A stretch of 64,000 bases of DNA from Acidobacteriota bacterium (GTDB taxonomy: Bacteria; Acidobacteriota; Terriglobia; Bryobacterales; Bryobacteraceae): contig JAFDVZ010000011.1 in assembly GCA_018268715.1 (NCBI GenBank), positions 1-64,000 of the forward strand. Reading direction: 5' to 3'. A program made the translations under genes and the position numbers. Within the stretch, counting starts at the first letter, position 1, and every line of letters starts with the position of its first letter. Positions 8,400-20,198 of this stretch are shown here, one piece after another. The notes beneath the pieces are model-generated. The model had not been told where the DNA came from, did no database searches, and saw only the letters and a program-made list of their open reading frames with translations.

Positions 8400-9824
8400 G
8401 ACCATTTCCGTGAGGCGGTCCACCACGTTGCGCAGCTTGTCGGATTGGATGCGCATCTCCTCACCGGCCGAGGCGCTTTCCTCGGCGCTGGCGGCGGAGT
8501 TCTGGGTGACCTGCTGCATCTGCGTGATGGCCCTGGCGACCTCCGCGATGCCCTGGGCCTGCTCGCGGCTGGCCTGATTCACTTCGTCGACCAGCGCGCG
8601 GGCCTGGGTCGCGCTTTCGGTGATCGCCTGGACATCCGTGGTCACCTGGGCGAGCCGGTTCTTGCCCTCGCTCGACTTCTCGATCGACTCGGCGATGAGG
8701 GCGGAGGTGTCGCGGGCGGCCTGGGCGCAGCGTTGGGCGAGGTTGCGGACTTCATCGGCCACCACGGCGAATCCCGCCCCCGCGTCGCCGGCGCGGGCTG
8801 CCTCGACGGCCGCGTTGAGGGCCAGAATGTTGGTCTGAAAGGCGATTCCGTCGATCACCTGAATGATCCGGGAGATCTTGTCGCTCGAGGCGTTGATCTC
8901 GTTCATCGACTGGATCATCTGAGTGAGGCTCTGATTGGCGCCTTCGATGCGGCTGAAGGCCTGGTCCATGTTGCGGGCGGCGACGGTGGAATTCTCGGCG
9001 TTGCGCATGGTCATCGAGCTGATTTCCTCGCTCGACGCGGAGGTCTCCTCGAGCGACGCCGCCTGCTCGGACGCCCCTTGCGCGAGCGACTGGCTGGCGG
9101 TCGACACCTGCGAAGCCGAGGCGGTCAACTGCGAGGCGCCTTCGCTGAGTTCACCCACCACCCCCCGAAGCGAGGTGTTCAAACGCATGATCACCAGGCC
9201 GACGCCCCCTCCGACGCAGGCGCTCAGCACGAGCAGCACCAGCGCGATCCAGCGGCTTCGGCCGGCCAGTCCGGTGGCTTCCTCCCGGCCCGCGGAGAGC
9301 TTGGCGGTTTCGATTTCGGCCAACCGGTGGGTCAGACTTTCCAACTCCCGATAGATCGGCGCTCCGCGCTGCCAGCCGACCTGCGCCGCCAGATCCAGAT
9401 GCCCGGATTGTACGTTCCGCTCGACCTCCTGGAATATGCCGCGCCACTGACCGACGGAGTTATCGATGCCGTTCAACACCTGGAGCGTATCCGGGTCCGG
9501 CGAAAGCTGGCGCGTCGCATTGACTGCGTTCAACAGCTTGTCCGCGCTGGTCCGGAAGAGATTGCGGGCGGCGACGGCCGTCTCCTGGTTCTTCAACAAC
9601 GTATAGAGGATATAGCCGCGCTGTCCGGCCAGCATGTCGGACTTGGAGGCGGCGATATCGGAGGCGTTCAGCGTTCGGCGGAAGGTCCGGTCCGCCGCGT
9701 CCTTATAGGCGCCTTCGAGGTCGCCCACGGCGGACAAGGAGAAGTAGGCCAGGGTTAAAAGCAAGACTGACAGCGTCCCGAGCGCGAAACTCAGCTGCTT
9801 GCCGATGGTCATTCGGAGGTTCAT
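8388..9824 (-). CDS. Methyl-accepting chemotaxis protein
   Basis: This 478-residue chemoreceptor has a first membrane helix (about 10-31), a periplasmic four-helix-bundle-like sensor (about 35-190) and a second helix (about 190-212). A long cytoplasmic signalling coiled coil follows, with hairpin tip [20 protein letters not shown] and [18 protein letters not shown], where it would contact CheA/CheW. A HAMP domain between TM2 and the coiled coil is very short or degenerate. Glu/Gln pairs ([20 protein letters not shown]) are candidate methylation sites. No che genes are in the window, so it is an orphan receptor. A GGAAGGG ribosome site precedes the ATG. The ligand is unknown. Confidence 0.92.
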   Translation of the reverse strand: MNLRMTIGKQLSFALGTLSVLLLTLAYFSLSAVGDLEGAYKDAADRTFRRTLNASDIAASKSDMLAGQRGYILYTLLKNQETAVAARNLFRTSADKLLNAVNATRQLSPDPDTLQVLNGIDNSVGQWRGIFQEVERNVQSGHLDLAAQVGWQRGAPIYRELESLTHRLAEIETAKLSAGREEATGLAGRSRWIALVLLVLSACVGGGVGLVIMRLNTSLRGVVGELSEGASQLTASASQVSTASQSLAQGASEQAASLEETSASSEEISSMTMRNAENSTVAARNMDQAFSRIEGANQSLTQMIQSMNEINASSDKISRIIQVIDGIAFQTNILALNAAVEAARAGDAGAGFAVVADEVRNLAQRCAQAARDTSALIAESIEKSSEGKNRLAQVTTDVQAITESATQARALVDEVNQASREQAQGIAEVARAITQMQQVTQNSAASAEESASAGEEMRIQSDKLRNVVDRLTEMVGAG

Positions 9825-9951
9825 ACGTCCACCCTTCCCGCGAGATCGAGCGGGCCGGGGCCCGTGATCATGTTCTCGTCTATTAATCGGCTGGGTGGCC
9901 GAAGAGTGTAGAACTTCCGTCTTAGGATTCTTCCGACCGGGGCACGCTAGC

Positions 9952-11298
9952 CTAGGGCCGCGATTCGGATTCGACGCCGAGCATGTGCTGCATCGCCTCC
10001 AGGCTGACGCCCTTGGTTTCGGGCACCATGAAGCGGACCCAGACCAACTGCAGCATCATCATGAAGCAGAAGAACAGGAACACGTAGCCGGGATCGAAGG
10101 ATGTCACCAACAGCGGGAAGAAGGTGGTGAGCAGCGCCGCGAAGAACCAGTGGGTGAAGCTGCCGAGGGCCTGGCCTTCGGCCCGGTGGCGGTTGGGGAA
10201 GACTTCGGCGATCAGGACCCAGATGACCGTGCCCTGCCCCATGGCGTGGGCCGCGATGAAGAAGAACAGGCAGGCCGGGACGATGGAGTGGTGCAGGGTC
10301 AGGAACGCCCAGGAGGTCAGCCCGAGAGAGGCGATGTAGCCGAATGAGCCGATGAACAGGAGGGTCCGGCGGCCTAACTTGTCGATCAGGGCGAGGCCGA
10401 GGCCGGTGAAAACGATGTTCACGAATCCGATGCCTACCGATTGAAGAAGAGCGGCCTTTTCGCCGAGGCCGGCCAGTTCGAAGATACGCGGGGCGAAATA
10501 ATTGACGGCGTTGATGCCGGACAACTGGTTGAAGAACGACACCAGGATGGCGAGGCCGATGGGGATGCGCAGGTTGCGCGTCCAGAAGGCGGGGGCGGGA
10601 GCGCCGGCGGAGGCGGCCGAGGGCGCCATCTCCGCGGCGTGAGCTTCCAGTTGGGCCTGGGACAGCTCCGGTTCGATGAGGCGGAGGACGGCGAGGCCGG
10701 CGGCGCGGTCGCCTTTACGGGCGATCAGCCAGCGGGGGCTTTCGGGGAGTCCGACGCACATGAGCGCGTAGGCGACCGACGGGAACGCCGCGACGCCGAG
10801 CATCCAACGCCAGGCGCCGGGGCCGCCGATCTGGGCGATCACTACGTTAGAGATGAACGCCACCAGCACGCCGAATACGATGTTGAACTGGAACATGCCG
10901 GACAAGCGGCCGCGATAGGCGGGCGGGGCGATTTCGGAGATGTAGAGAGGCGCGGCGACCGTGGAGACGCCGATGCCGATGCCGCCCAGAACGCGCGCGG
11001 CGACGAACATGCCGACGCCGGTGGCGAAGCCGCAGCCGAGCGCGGAGAGCACGTACAGGATGCCGATGAATAGCAGCGTCTTCTTGCGCCCGAAGCGGTC
11101 AGTGGGCCATCCGCCGATCAGCGAGCCGAGCACGGTGCCATAGAGGGCCGAGCCCATGACCAGGCCGTGCTGTCCGGGGGTGAGTCCCCAGAGCCGTTGA
11201 ATGGCCTGTTCGGCGCCGGAGATGACGATGGTGTCGAAGCCAAAGAGAAAGCCGGCCAGCGCCGAGGCGATGGACCAATAGACGATGCGAGCGTTCAT
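9952..11298 (-). CDS. Sugar porter family MFS transporter
   Basis: This 448-residue, 12-helix secondary transporter of the sugar porter family probably takes up a sugar by proton symport. Diagnostic motifs are [11 protein letters not shown] after TM2, PESPRW before the central loop, QQLSG-like [15 protein letters not shown] in TM7, DKLGRR between TM8 and TM9, and PETKG near the C-terminus. Its start overlaps the stop of the GH32-like gene (ATGA), so both are on one transcript and the porter may import the released monosaccharide. The exact sugar cannot be assigned. Confidence 0.9.
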   Translation of the reverse strand: MNARIVYWSIASALAGFLFGFDTIVISGAEQAIQRLWGLTPGQHGLVMGSALYGTVLGSLIGGWPTDRFGRKKTLLFIGILYVLSALGCGFATGVGMFVAARVLGGIGIGVSTVAAPLYISEIAPPAYRGRLSGMFQFNIVFGVLVAFISNVVIAQIGGPGAWRWMLGVAAFPSVAYALMCVGLPESPRWLIARKGDRAAGLAVLRLIEPELSQAQLEAHAAEMAPSAASAGAPAPAFWTRNLRIPIGLAILVSFFNQLSGINAVNYFAPRIFELAGLGEKAALLQSVGIGFVNIVFTGLGLALIDKLGRRTLLFIGSFGYIASLGLTSWAFLTLHHSIVPACLFFFIAAHAMGQGTVIWVLIAEVFPNRHRAEGQALGSFTHWFFAALLTTFFPLLVTSFDPGYVFLFFCFMMMLQLVWVRFMVPETKGVSLEAMQHMLGVESESRP

Positions 11299-13259
11299 AT
11301 GCGGGGGTTCCGTTTCAGCGTGGCGATGCGGAGTTGGGCGAGGGGCGCGCCCTCGGAGCGGAACGCCAGACGGCCGACGGCGAGGTCGGGGCGGTAGGAG
11401 ATCATCGTTCGTTTTCCGGCAATCTCGGCATCGATCAGCGAACCGCCGAGTTTATCACTACTGACGACGATGACGCGAACCGGGAAGGGACGGCCGACGT
11501 CGAGAAGGTTTTCGATGGCGTAGTCGAGGACCTTTTCGGGAGCTCCGCCTTCGCGGAGGGACTTCTCGGCGGGGCCGAAGGCGGTGGGGGAGGCGGGACC
11601 GAACTGGGCGCGGGCGGAGTGGGGATCGATGCTCCACTGGCAGGCGCCGGCGGAGCCCTCGGCGGGCAGGAAGTCGATGGCGAAACGGCCGGAGCGGGCG
11701 GGGTCGACGGTCATTTCCAGGAGAAACGACCGGGCGGGCGCGGGGACCGGCCGGTTGGACGGGATCGGCTTGGGGGCGTCGAACTGGGGCGTGACTTCGG
11801 GCATCCAGCGGGAGCCGATGCGGCCGTCGGGCTGCTGGAGGAGTTCGCGGATGACGAGCGGTCCGCCCCAGCCGCGGATGGGGATCCAGGCGGCCATGGC
11901 GTAGCGGCCGTTGTCGAGCCGGGAGACGGCGGGGACGTTCGAGCCGTCGTAGAAGTCGAGGCCTTTGGCGACCTGGTCCTGGTAGGCCGTGTCGGGGGCG
12001 TCGGCGGGCTTGGACCAGAGGCCGCGGAAGCCTCCGATGATGTAGTCGTGCTGGCCCCAGCGGAAGAAGAACGTGCAGTCGCCGCCGGGAGGGAAGCCGG
12101 GGAGCGTCTGGCGCCATCCGCCTTCGGGCGATTCAGCTTCCCATATGCCGTTGGAGCCGGCGTTGGCGAGCATGCGGAGTTGACCGCCGGGGGCGATGTA
12201 GACGCTCGGGTTCTGGCAGGGGTGGAAGACGATGCCGGACTTCTTGAAGTTCGAGACTCCGTCGGCGCTGATCGAGTAGGTGGCGCCGGCGGGGGCGCCG
12301 GGAGCATCCGGGCCGAAGGAACCGGTGCGGCCGTGCGCCTTGAGGTAGGCCCACTGGGCCGGCCAGGAGGTCTTCGCGTCGGGGCAGATGCGGCCGGTGT
12401 GGAGGCCGTAGCTGAGATACAGCTTGTCGCGAAAGACGAAGGGCGTGCCGGTGCCGATGCATTCCCACTGCTCGTCGAGCGGGGTGGCGGCGGAGTGCTC
12501 GGTCCAGTGGATGAGGTCGGTGGTGGAGAGGTGCTCGAAGTAGTGGGCGCCTTTGCCGAATTTGCTTTGGTGGTGGCGGCGGTCGTAGAGGTAGAAGACG
12601 TGGTAGCGGCCTCGGTGGACGAGGGTTACGACGTCGCCGACCCAACTGTTGTGACCGGGCGGGGTCCAGTATTGGACGGGCGCGGCGAGGGGGCGGTCGG
12701 CGTGGGTGGGGGGCGGTTGGCTCGCTTCGAGGGCGGCTCGGGTGACGAGGGCCGCGTTGGCGGTCCAGGCGCCGGGCTGGAAAGGGTCCGGGTAGCCGAA
12801 GGGGAAGTCGTTGTCGACCAGTTCGCCGTCGACGTAGAGGGTCCAGCGGACGGCGGAAAAGTCGAGGACGATGTCGTGGGCGCCCCAGGGCTTTTTGAGC
12901 ATGGCGAGGGGGACGCCGACGGTCATCGAGCGCCAGTCGGGGTGTTCGTCGGAGTGGAGCTTCAGTTCGGCCTCAAGCACGGGGACGGAACCGTCCGGCA
13001 TGGGGAAGGCGGGGTAGTTCTGGCGCGCGCGGTCGGAGGGATCGTGGCGGCGGAGGCGGACGGTGAGTACGCCGGGGATGTCGAGGATCGGGGCGTAGGC
13101 GTCGAACGGCTTCAGGTTCGCCGCGATGCGGAGCCGGAACCGATTACGGGCGCCGGCGACGGGCTTTTCTCGCGGCGGTTGGGCGGCCAGGGAGGGCAGG
13201 GTCACGGCCAGAGCGGTCTTCAGGAATTGGCGGCGGCGATTGCGAATCGGATGCTCCAC
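11295..13259 (-). CDS. GH32/GH43-clan-like glycoside hydrolase with Tat signal
   Basis: This 654-residue exported protein has a start at GTG 13259 that puts a twin-arginine signal (RNRRRQFLKTALAVTLPSLAAQ) at the N-terminus; longer starts would bury it. A jelly-roll-like region (about 45-170) is followed by a predicted five-bladed propeller. Its first blade reads SWVGDVVTLVHRGRYHVFYLYD, positioned like the nucleophile blade WMNDPNG of GH32, and later segments include STTDLIHWTEH and WECIGTGTPFVFRDKLYLSYG. A C-terminal beta-sandwich closes the protein. The canonical WMNDPNG is not conserved, so fructan/sucrose specificity is unsafe. It is coupled to the sugar porter downstream. Confidence 0.7.
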   Translation of the reverse strand: MEHPIRNRRRQFLKTALAVTLPSLAAQPPREKPVAGARNRFRLRIAANLKPFDAYAPILDIPGVLTVRLRRHDPSDRARQNYPAFPMPDGSVPVLEAELKLHSDEHPDWRSMTVGVPLAMLKKPWGAHDIVLDFSAVRWTLYVDGELVDNDFPFGYPDPFQPGAWTANAALVTRAALEASQPPPTHADRPLAAPVQYWTPPGHNSWVGDVVTLVHRGRYHVFYLYDRRHHQSKFGKGAHYFEHLSTTDLIHWTEHSAATPLDEQWECIGTGTPFVFRDKLYLSYGLHTGRICPDAKTSWPAQWAYLKAHGRTGSFGPDAPGAPAGATYSISADGVSNFKKSGIVFHPCQNPSVYIAPGGQLRMLANAGSNGIWEAESPEGGWRQTLPGFPPGGDCTFFFRWGQHDYIIGGFRGLWSKPADAPDTAYQDQVAKGLDFYDGSNVPAVSRLDNGRYAMAAWIPIRGWGGPLVIRELLQQPDGRIGSRWMPEVTPQFDAPKPIPSNRPVPAPARSFLLEMTVDPARSGRFAIDFLPAEGSAGACQWSIDPHSARAQFGPASPTAFGPAEKSLREGGAPEKVLDYAIENLLDVGRPFPVRVIVVSSDKLGGSLIDAEIAGKRTMISYRPDLAVGRLAFRSEGAPLAQLRIATLKRNPRI

Positions 13260-13741
13260 GCGGTCAATTCTATCGGGTTGGACAGCTCGGTTATGGGATC
13301 TGGGTTCGTAATGGGTTCGGTCTGCGCCTGGCCGCGGTCCTGACTGAGCGACGTAAGGCATTGTCTTTGCGGCTACTTGTCCCCGTTGGAGGCGGGCGCT
13401 GAAAATGGCTTCGCTCATCGCATTTCGCGAAATGGCTTCCGGCAGGGGCGACAGAGGGTTCCGACCTATCCGCGAGTTACCGGACTCAACCTGGCTCCGG
13501 ATTTCCTGTCTTCCCGACATGACTCATCATTCTCCGCCTTCATGATAATGGGTGAGCCGGGCTTTCGGTGTGAGATCGACGGCGCCGGAGTTACCGGTAA
13601 GATACTGACTTATCCGCAGTTAGGCTGGATTTCGGAAAATTTCCGAGTTGTGTGAATGACGATTTTCGGGGTATGCGAAATTGAGCGGAAGCGAGCGGCC
13701 GGGACATGGCGCGGGCGGCCGAACATGCCCGGCGCACATAG
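13260..13741. other. Intergenic region without a convincing gene
   Basis: About 480 bases separate the GH32-like gene start from the pyrophosphatase terminator. They must hold the promoter of the GH32-like/sugar porter operon on the minus strand. A near-palindrome CGGAAA-A-TTTCCG lies at 13633-13645 and could be a regulator site, but it is short. A 92-codon frame at 13377-13655 on the plus strand has no family features and no good ribosome site. I see no RNA gene. Confidence 0.5.
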
Positions 13742-13774
13742 AAAAAGGGCGCGGACCCGAAGGCCCGCGCCCTT
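13742..13774 (-). terminator. Rho-independent terminator of the pyrophosphatase gene
   Basis: On the minus strand a 10-bp perfect stem AAGGGCGCGG/CCGCGCCCTT is capped by two more C-G pairs around a TTCG tetraloop, and it runs into a T5 tract. It lies 28 bases after the pyrophosphatase stop. This is the clearest intrinsic terminator in the window. Confidence 0.88.
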
Positions 13775-13801
13775 CTCACTCTCCCGCGCTCGGGGCGATC
13801 C

Positions 13802-16237
<2,436 letters not shown>

Positions 16238-16455
16238 ATGTGGTGGGGATGTGACCGCGCGCACGGGAAACTCCGCCGGGCGCATCGAGCTTCGTGACGG
16301 TTCGGAGTGCCGTAGCATTCCAGAGTTTCCTCCGTTTCGGGTTTGAAGACCTGATATGGGGCCGAAGACCCAAAATATCGCACCCGAGTGTCCTAAATCA
16401 AATCCGGGACCCGCTCCGATATGGCGAGATTCATCAAAACTGTCGAATTCTACCA

Positions 16456-16938
16456 CTACGGCTGTTTGTCGCGAGCGATTGGTCCGACGGTCCCTGCGAC
16501 GGCGCGCAGGTACCCCTGGGGGTCGAGCAGAACCTGCGTCCCCCGGACTCCGGCGGAAACTGAGATGATATCGAAAATTTCTACAGTCTCGTCGACGAAG
16601 ACCGGATACCCGCGCGTCTGACCGATGGCCGTCACGCCGCCGCGGACCTGTCCCGTCAGCGGCTGGACTTCCTTGAGCGTGACCATTTCGATGCGACGGT
16701 CCCCGGTCAGCCGGGCGAGCGCCTTGGCGTCCACCTCCGCGTTGCCCGGCACGACGGCGAACGCCAGCCCGTTGCGGTCGCCGCGCATCAACAATGTTTT
16801 GAACACCTGTTCCGGGGGAAGCCCGACCTTGGCGGCGACGGTCTCGGCCGACAGATCGTCGGGATCCACCGCGTACTCGCGCAACTCGTACCGGATTCCC
16901 AGCGTTTCGAGATACCGGACGGCGTTGGTCTTAGACAT
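16456..16938 (-). CDS. ybaK: YbaK/EbsC-family aminoacyl-tRNA deacylase
   Basis: This 160-residue protein matches the YbaK/ProX editing fold. Features are the N-terminal YLETLGIRYELREY, the catalytic lysine K47 in QVFKTLLMRG, and the C-terminal ISVSAGVRGTQVLLDP segment. YbaK hydrolyses Cys-tRNA(Pro) in trans to prevent mistranslation. Its ATG overlaps the end of the upstream sugar isomerase gene by 8 bases, suggesting one transcript, although no functional connection is obvious. About 218 bases separate its stop from the pyrophosphatase start. Confidence 0.9.
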   Translation of the reverse strand: MSKTNAVRYLETLGIRYELREYAVDPDDLSAETVAAKVGLPPEQVFKTLLMRGDRNGLAFAVVPGNAEVDAKALARLTGDRRIEMVTLKEVQPLTGQVRGGVTAIGQTRGYPVFVDETVEIFDIISVSAGVRGTQVLLDPQGYLRAVAGTVGPIARDKQP

Positions 16939-17776
16939 CCATGATCTGCATCGCCGTTTCGAGCGACTTCAACGCGTCCTTGCCCGGCGCCGGGGAGTAT
17001 TCGTGCGCCACGTAGCCGGTGTATCCGGTATCGAAGATCGCCTGCGCCACAAAGCGGTAATTCAGCTCCTGCGAATCGTCGATCTCATGCCGTCCCGGAT
17101 TGCCGCCGGTGTGGAAATGGCCGAACCACTGGATATCCTCGCGGATGGTGCGGACGATATCGCCGTCCATGATCTGCATGTGGTAGATGTCGTACAGCAA
17201 CTTGACGCGCGGCGAATTCACGCGCTTGCACACGCCCACGCCCCAACTGGCGTGATCGCACATGTAGTCCTTGTGGTTCACCTTGCTGTTGAGCAGCTCC
17301 ATGCAGACGGTGACGCCCTTGTCCTCGGCGTGCGCCTTGATCTGGTTCAGCGCCACGACGCAGTTGTCGGCGCCCTCGGCGTCGCCCATTCCGTTGCGAT
17401 TGCCGGAGAACGTGATGATGTTCGGACATCCGTTGGCGGCGGCGATGTCGATGCCTTCGTGCAGCCCCTTGATGATCCGCGCGTGATTCTCCTTGCGGTT
17501 CAGCCCATCGGGGATGGTGCCGCCGTTCGGCCCGGGAAACATGGTGGGCAACAGCCCGTACTTCTTGAGCGTGGGCCAGTCCTTGGGCCCGATCAGGTCG
17601 AAGCCTTTGCATCCGAAGTGCGCGGCATGTTTGCACATGTCCTCGAACTCCATGCCGCGTCCGAAGACGCCGCGGGTGACGCATTGCTTGATTCGTCCCT
17701 TACGCTGGACGGTCTGCGCGACGGAGATGGCGGCCGTCGCCCCCGCCATCGCGGGAAGAAAGTCTCTTCTACGCAT
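16931..17776 (-). CDS. Hydroxypyruvate isomerase-like sugar isomerase/epimerase, exported
   Basis: This is a 281-residue TIM-barrel protein of the AP-endonuclease-2/sugar-phosphate isomerase family. The N-terminus MRRRDFLPAMAGATAAISVAQ is a Tat-type signal. Candidate metal ligands lie in ITFSGNR, CMELLNSK, LLYDIYHMQ, HTGGNPGR and YVAHEYSP, in the order seen in Hyi-type enzymes. Such secreted Hyi-like proteins are common in Acidobacteria and Planctomycetes, and their substrate is usually unknown. The stop overlaps the ybaK start. Confidence 0.85.
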   Translation of the reverse strand: MRRRDFLPAMAGATAAISVAQTVQRKGRIKQCVTRGVFGRGMEFEDMCKHAAHFGCKGFDLIGPKDWPTLKKYGLLPTMFPGPNGGTIPDGLNRKENHARIIKGLHEGIDIAAANGCPNIITFSGNRNGMGDAEGADNCVVALNQIKAHAEDKGVTVCMELLNSKVNHKDYMCDHASWGVGVCKRVNSPRVKLLYDIYHMQIMDGDIVRTIREDIQWFGHFHTGGNPGRHEIDDSQELNYRFVAQAIFDTGYTGYVAHEYSPAPGKDALKSLETAMQIMDV

Positions 17777-17829
17777 GGCCTATATGCTATCGCGATTCAT
17801 GAGGAGCGGATCGCCCAATGGAGCCGTCT

Positions 17830-19071
17830 TCACCCGGCGCCGCCCAGCACCTGCAGCCGCCCGTGCCGAAGGCCCACAAACACGGAGAAGCGGATCGCGT
17901 CGGCGTGAGGTCTGCGGAACCAGAGCGTCACAACGTAGTCCTCCGGCGCGAGATCGGGCGGCAGCGAGGTCGGCTGGTCAACCGCTACCTCCGCGGGATC
18001 CTTAACCCTGCGAACCTCGCCGGCCTCGATCTGCATCGTCTCCCAATTCTCACGGGCGGCCTTCTGGCTGTGGGCCAGGGCGTTCGCCCGCCGAAGTTCG
18101 TCGCTCGACGCATAGCGTTTCCCGGACAGCGAAAAAGGCATGGCGGCAAGCCGGACCACCGTGTCGCCATCGCCTCGCAGCCACGCCGCGAACCAGGCGC
18201 GCGCCAGTTCCAACGCCTCGCCCTTGCGGTCGACCGGCGGAGGTTCGGGCGACACGGGCTGCGCGCGGCGGATCACTTTGACGGAGACCGGGACGCTGAC
18301 CGCCGACTTGCCGTTGGCGGCGTGCGCGGACAACGTGTAGCCGGCGTCGGATTGAACGACATCCTCCAACTCGCCGTCGAGCTTCTGGAAGCGCCCCAGA
18401 TTCTGGCTGCGCCGGCCCGCCGTCTTCACGATTTCGACCGAATCAGCCCGCCGCACCGACCAGGTCAGCCTAACCGACTCCCCGCGTTCCACGCTCGCCC
18501 GCGCGGCGTCGAAGCGCACGATTTCCGGCGGCAAGGACCATGTAGCGTAGTAAGCGCGAAAAGCGTAAAAGGCCACAGCCGCGGCCAGCGCGCCTGCCAC
18601 TCCAACCACCGCCAGGCGCCGTTTGCGACGTCCTCCGCCGACGCTCGTGACCACCGGCCGCCCGGCGCCAGCGGAAGCCGTTCGCGGAGCAAATCGCTCG
18701 ATATCGGCGGCGAGCCGGGCGAAAGCGGGGTCGGAGGCGTCGCCGCCCCAGCGCGTCAGATCCGCCGTTTGCAGCGTGCCGAACGGCAAAGGCGGGCGGC
18801 AGGCTTCGATCTGCACAGGAACCAGCGCTTGACGGGACCACGCGTCCTCGGCCTCCGCGCAAACCCAGCGCGAGCGAACGGAACGAGGCGACCAAAGCAC
18901 CAGCACGCAGCGCGCGTCCCGAAGGGCGGTCTCAATCACCGTCCGGTACTCTTCGCCCGTGGGGATCGAGCGGTCCCACCAGACCTGCCAGCCCTGCCCG
19001 GCGAGCGCCCGGGCAAGGACTTCCGCTTTGCCGCGGTCATCGCCCGAATAGCTGATGAAGACATCAACCAT
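17830..19071 (-). CDS. TIR domain - membrane helix - Ig-like domain protein
   Basis: The 413-residue product starts at ATG 19071 (MVDVFISYSGDD). Residues 1-about 120 form a TIR domain; W69-x3-E73 in SRWVCAEAEDAW is the position of the catalytic Glu of NAD-cleaving TIR enzymes. A basic stretch and one membrane helix follow (about 148-176). An Ig-like or fibronectin-like beta domain (about 181-270) comes next. The C-terminal part (about 285-413) resembles the NTF2-like fold in layout and is weakly supported. This topology would put TIR in the cytoplasm and the other domains outside. Neighbouring genes on both sides are metabolic, with no nuclease, SIR2, cyclase or ThsA partner. It may be a signalling receptor or an orphan NADase. 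A longer start at 19131 is less likely. Confidence 0.75.
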   Translation of the reverse strand: MVDVFISYSGDDRGKAEVLARALAGQGWQVWWDRSIPTGEEYRTVIETALRDARCVLVLWSPRSVRSRWVCAEAEDAWSRQALVPVQIEACRPPLPFGTLQTADLTRWGGDASDPAFARLAADIERFAPRTASAGAGRPVVTSVGGGRRKRRLAVVGVAGALAAAVAFYAFRAYYATWSLPPEIVRFDAARASVERGESVRLTWSVRRADSVEIVKTAGRRSQNLGRFQKLDGELEDVVQSDAGYTLSAHAANGKSAVSVPVSVKVIRRAQPVSPEPPPVDRKGEALELARAWFAAWLRGDGDTVVRLAAMPFSLSGKRYASSDELRRANALAHSQKAARENWETMQIEAGEVRRVKDPAEVAVDQPTSLPPDLAPEDYVVTLWFRRPHADAIRFSVFVGLRHGRLQVLGGAG

Positions 19072-19161
19072 GGCTCGCCCACCCGTTCCGCAGAGAGTAT
19101 GTACCTCGCGGAGGCGGGAGGCAAGCGCCATCGCGGACCGGCGCGCCGGAGGACGCCGCGA

Positions 19162-20130
19162 TCAGACGCCGGCGGCTTTCGCGGGGATCGGAATCCGCGC
19201 GATATTCCGCTCGAGCCACGTCTCAAACGACAGCAGCCCCGCATTCAGCCCGCGCGCGAATTCGATGTCTCGCACGGCGCGGTAGGCGCCGTTGAAATCG
19301 CGCTTGAACTGGAACATATTGCCCAGATCGTCGGCGCCCGGAAATCCGAAGCTCCGGTAGACCTCCGGCGGAATGGCGTTGTAGGCGACTTCCTCGCCCA
19401 CCAGCCGCGTAAACGCCGCCGCCATCTCCGCGCCCGACAGGTGATCGCCCGCGATGCCGACCCGCTGGCCGGCCAACGCATCGCCGCGCCGGAATACGCC
19501 GTACGCACAGGCGCCGATATCCTCCGCCGCGATCACCGGCATCCTGACGTCGCCCAGCGGAAACGTGATCGCCAACCGCCCATCCGGCCCACGCTGCGGG
19601 CCCATGCCGAAGGTGATGAAGTTGTCGTAGTAGAACGAGGTGAGCAGGAAGGTCGCCGGCACGCCCGAGTCCGCGAACAACTGATCCGCCTCGCCCTTCA
19701 CGTCAAAGTGCGGGACCTTGTACTTGCCCATCAGCGTGGGCATGCGAGGATCGTCGAGCGACATGAACTTCCGCGTATCCTCGAGCGTCGACCAGATGGC
19801 GTGCCGCACTCCAGCGGCTTTGGCGGCGCGAGCCGACGCCGTCGCCTGCGCGCGCTCGCGGTCCGGCGACATGTGGTTCCAGTAGAAGGTGACGCAGAAG
19901 GCCCCGTGGACCCCGTCGAAGGCCCGCGCCAGGCTCGCCTCATCGTCGACATCCGCCGCCACCACCTCCGCGCCCAGCGCGGCCAGCTTTTGGGCGGCCT
20001 CCGAATTCACGTCGCGAGTCAACGCCCGCGCGGCGAATTCGCCGGCGGGGTCGTTCAGAATCGCGCGCACCAGTCCGCCGCCCTGCGAACCCGTGGCGCC
20101 GGCGACGGCGATGATCTTCTTCCCAGACAT
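19162..20130 (-). CDS. NmrA-like NAD(P)-binding protein
   Basis: This 322-residue short-chain-dehydrogenase-like protein has an N-terminal dinucleotide site AVAGATGSQGGG (about 8-19) and no Ser-Tyr-Lys catalytic triad in the usual place. It fits the NmrA/HSCARG family, which senses the NADP(H) state or reduces quinones. VTFYWNHMSPDRERAQA and GVRHAIWSTLED are typical segments. An AGAGGTG ribosome site lies 8 bases upstream of the ATG. It is divergently transcribed from the GH116 gene with 68 bases between starts. The physiological role is unknown. Confidence 0.85.
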   Translation of the reverse strand: MSGKKIIAVAGATGSQGGGLVRAILNDPAGEFAARALTRDVNSEAAQKLAALGAEVVAADVDDEASLARAFDGVHGAFCVTFYWNHMSPDRERAQATASARAAKAAGVRHAIWSTLEDTRKFMSLDDPRMPTLMGKYKVPHFDVKGEADQLFADSGVPATFLLTSFYYDNFITFGMGPQRGPDGRLAITFPLGDVRMPVIAAEDIGACAYGVFRRGDALAGQRVGIAGDHLSGAEMAAAFTRLVGEEVAYNAIPPEVYRSFGFPGADDLGNMFQFKRDFNGAYRAVRDIEFARGLNAGLLSFETWLERNIARIPIPAKAAGV

Positions 20131-20198
20131 CCTTGCTGCACCTCTTTGGGCTACTATAGCTCACCCTCGGTCACCGTCAGCGATAACATGTATGGTCG

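Noticed and set aside
11334..13343. A long plus-strand frame opposite the GH32-like gene (669 codons)
   Set aside because: Gly/Val/Glu low-complexity composition, no domains; the opposite strand carries a Tat signal and propeller motifs.
13377..13655. A 92-codon plus-strand frame in the long intergenic region
   Set aside because: No ribosome site, domain or coupling, and composition not distinct from non-coding DNA.
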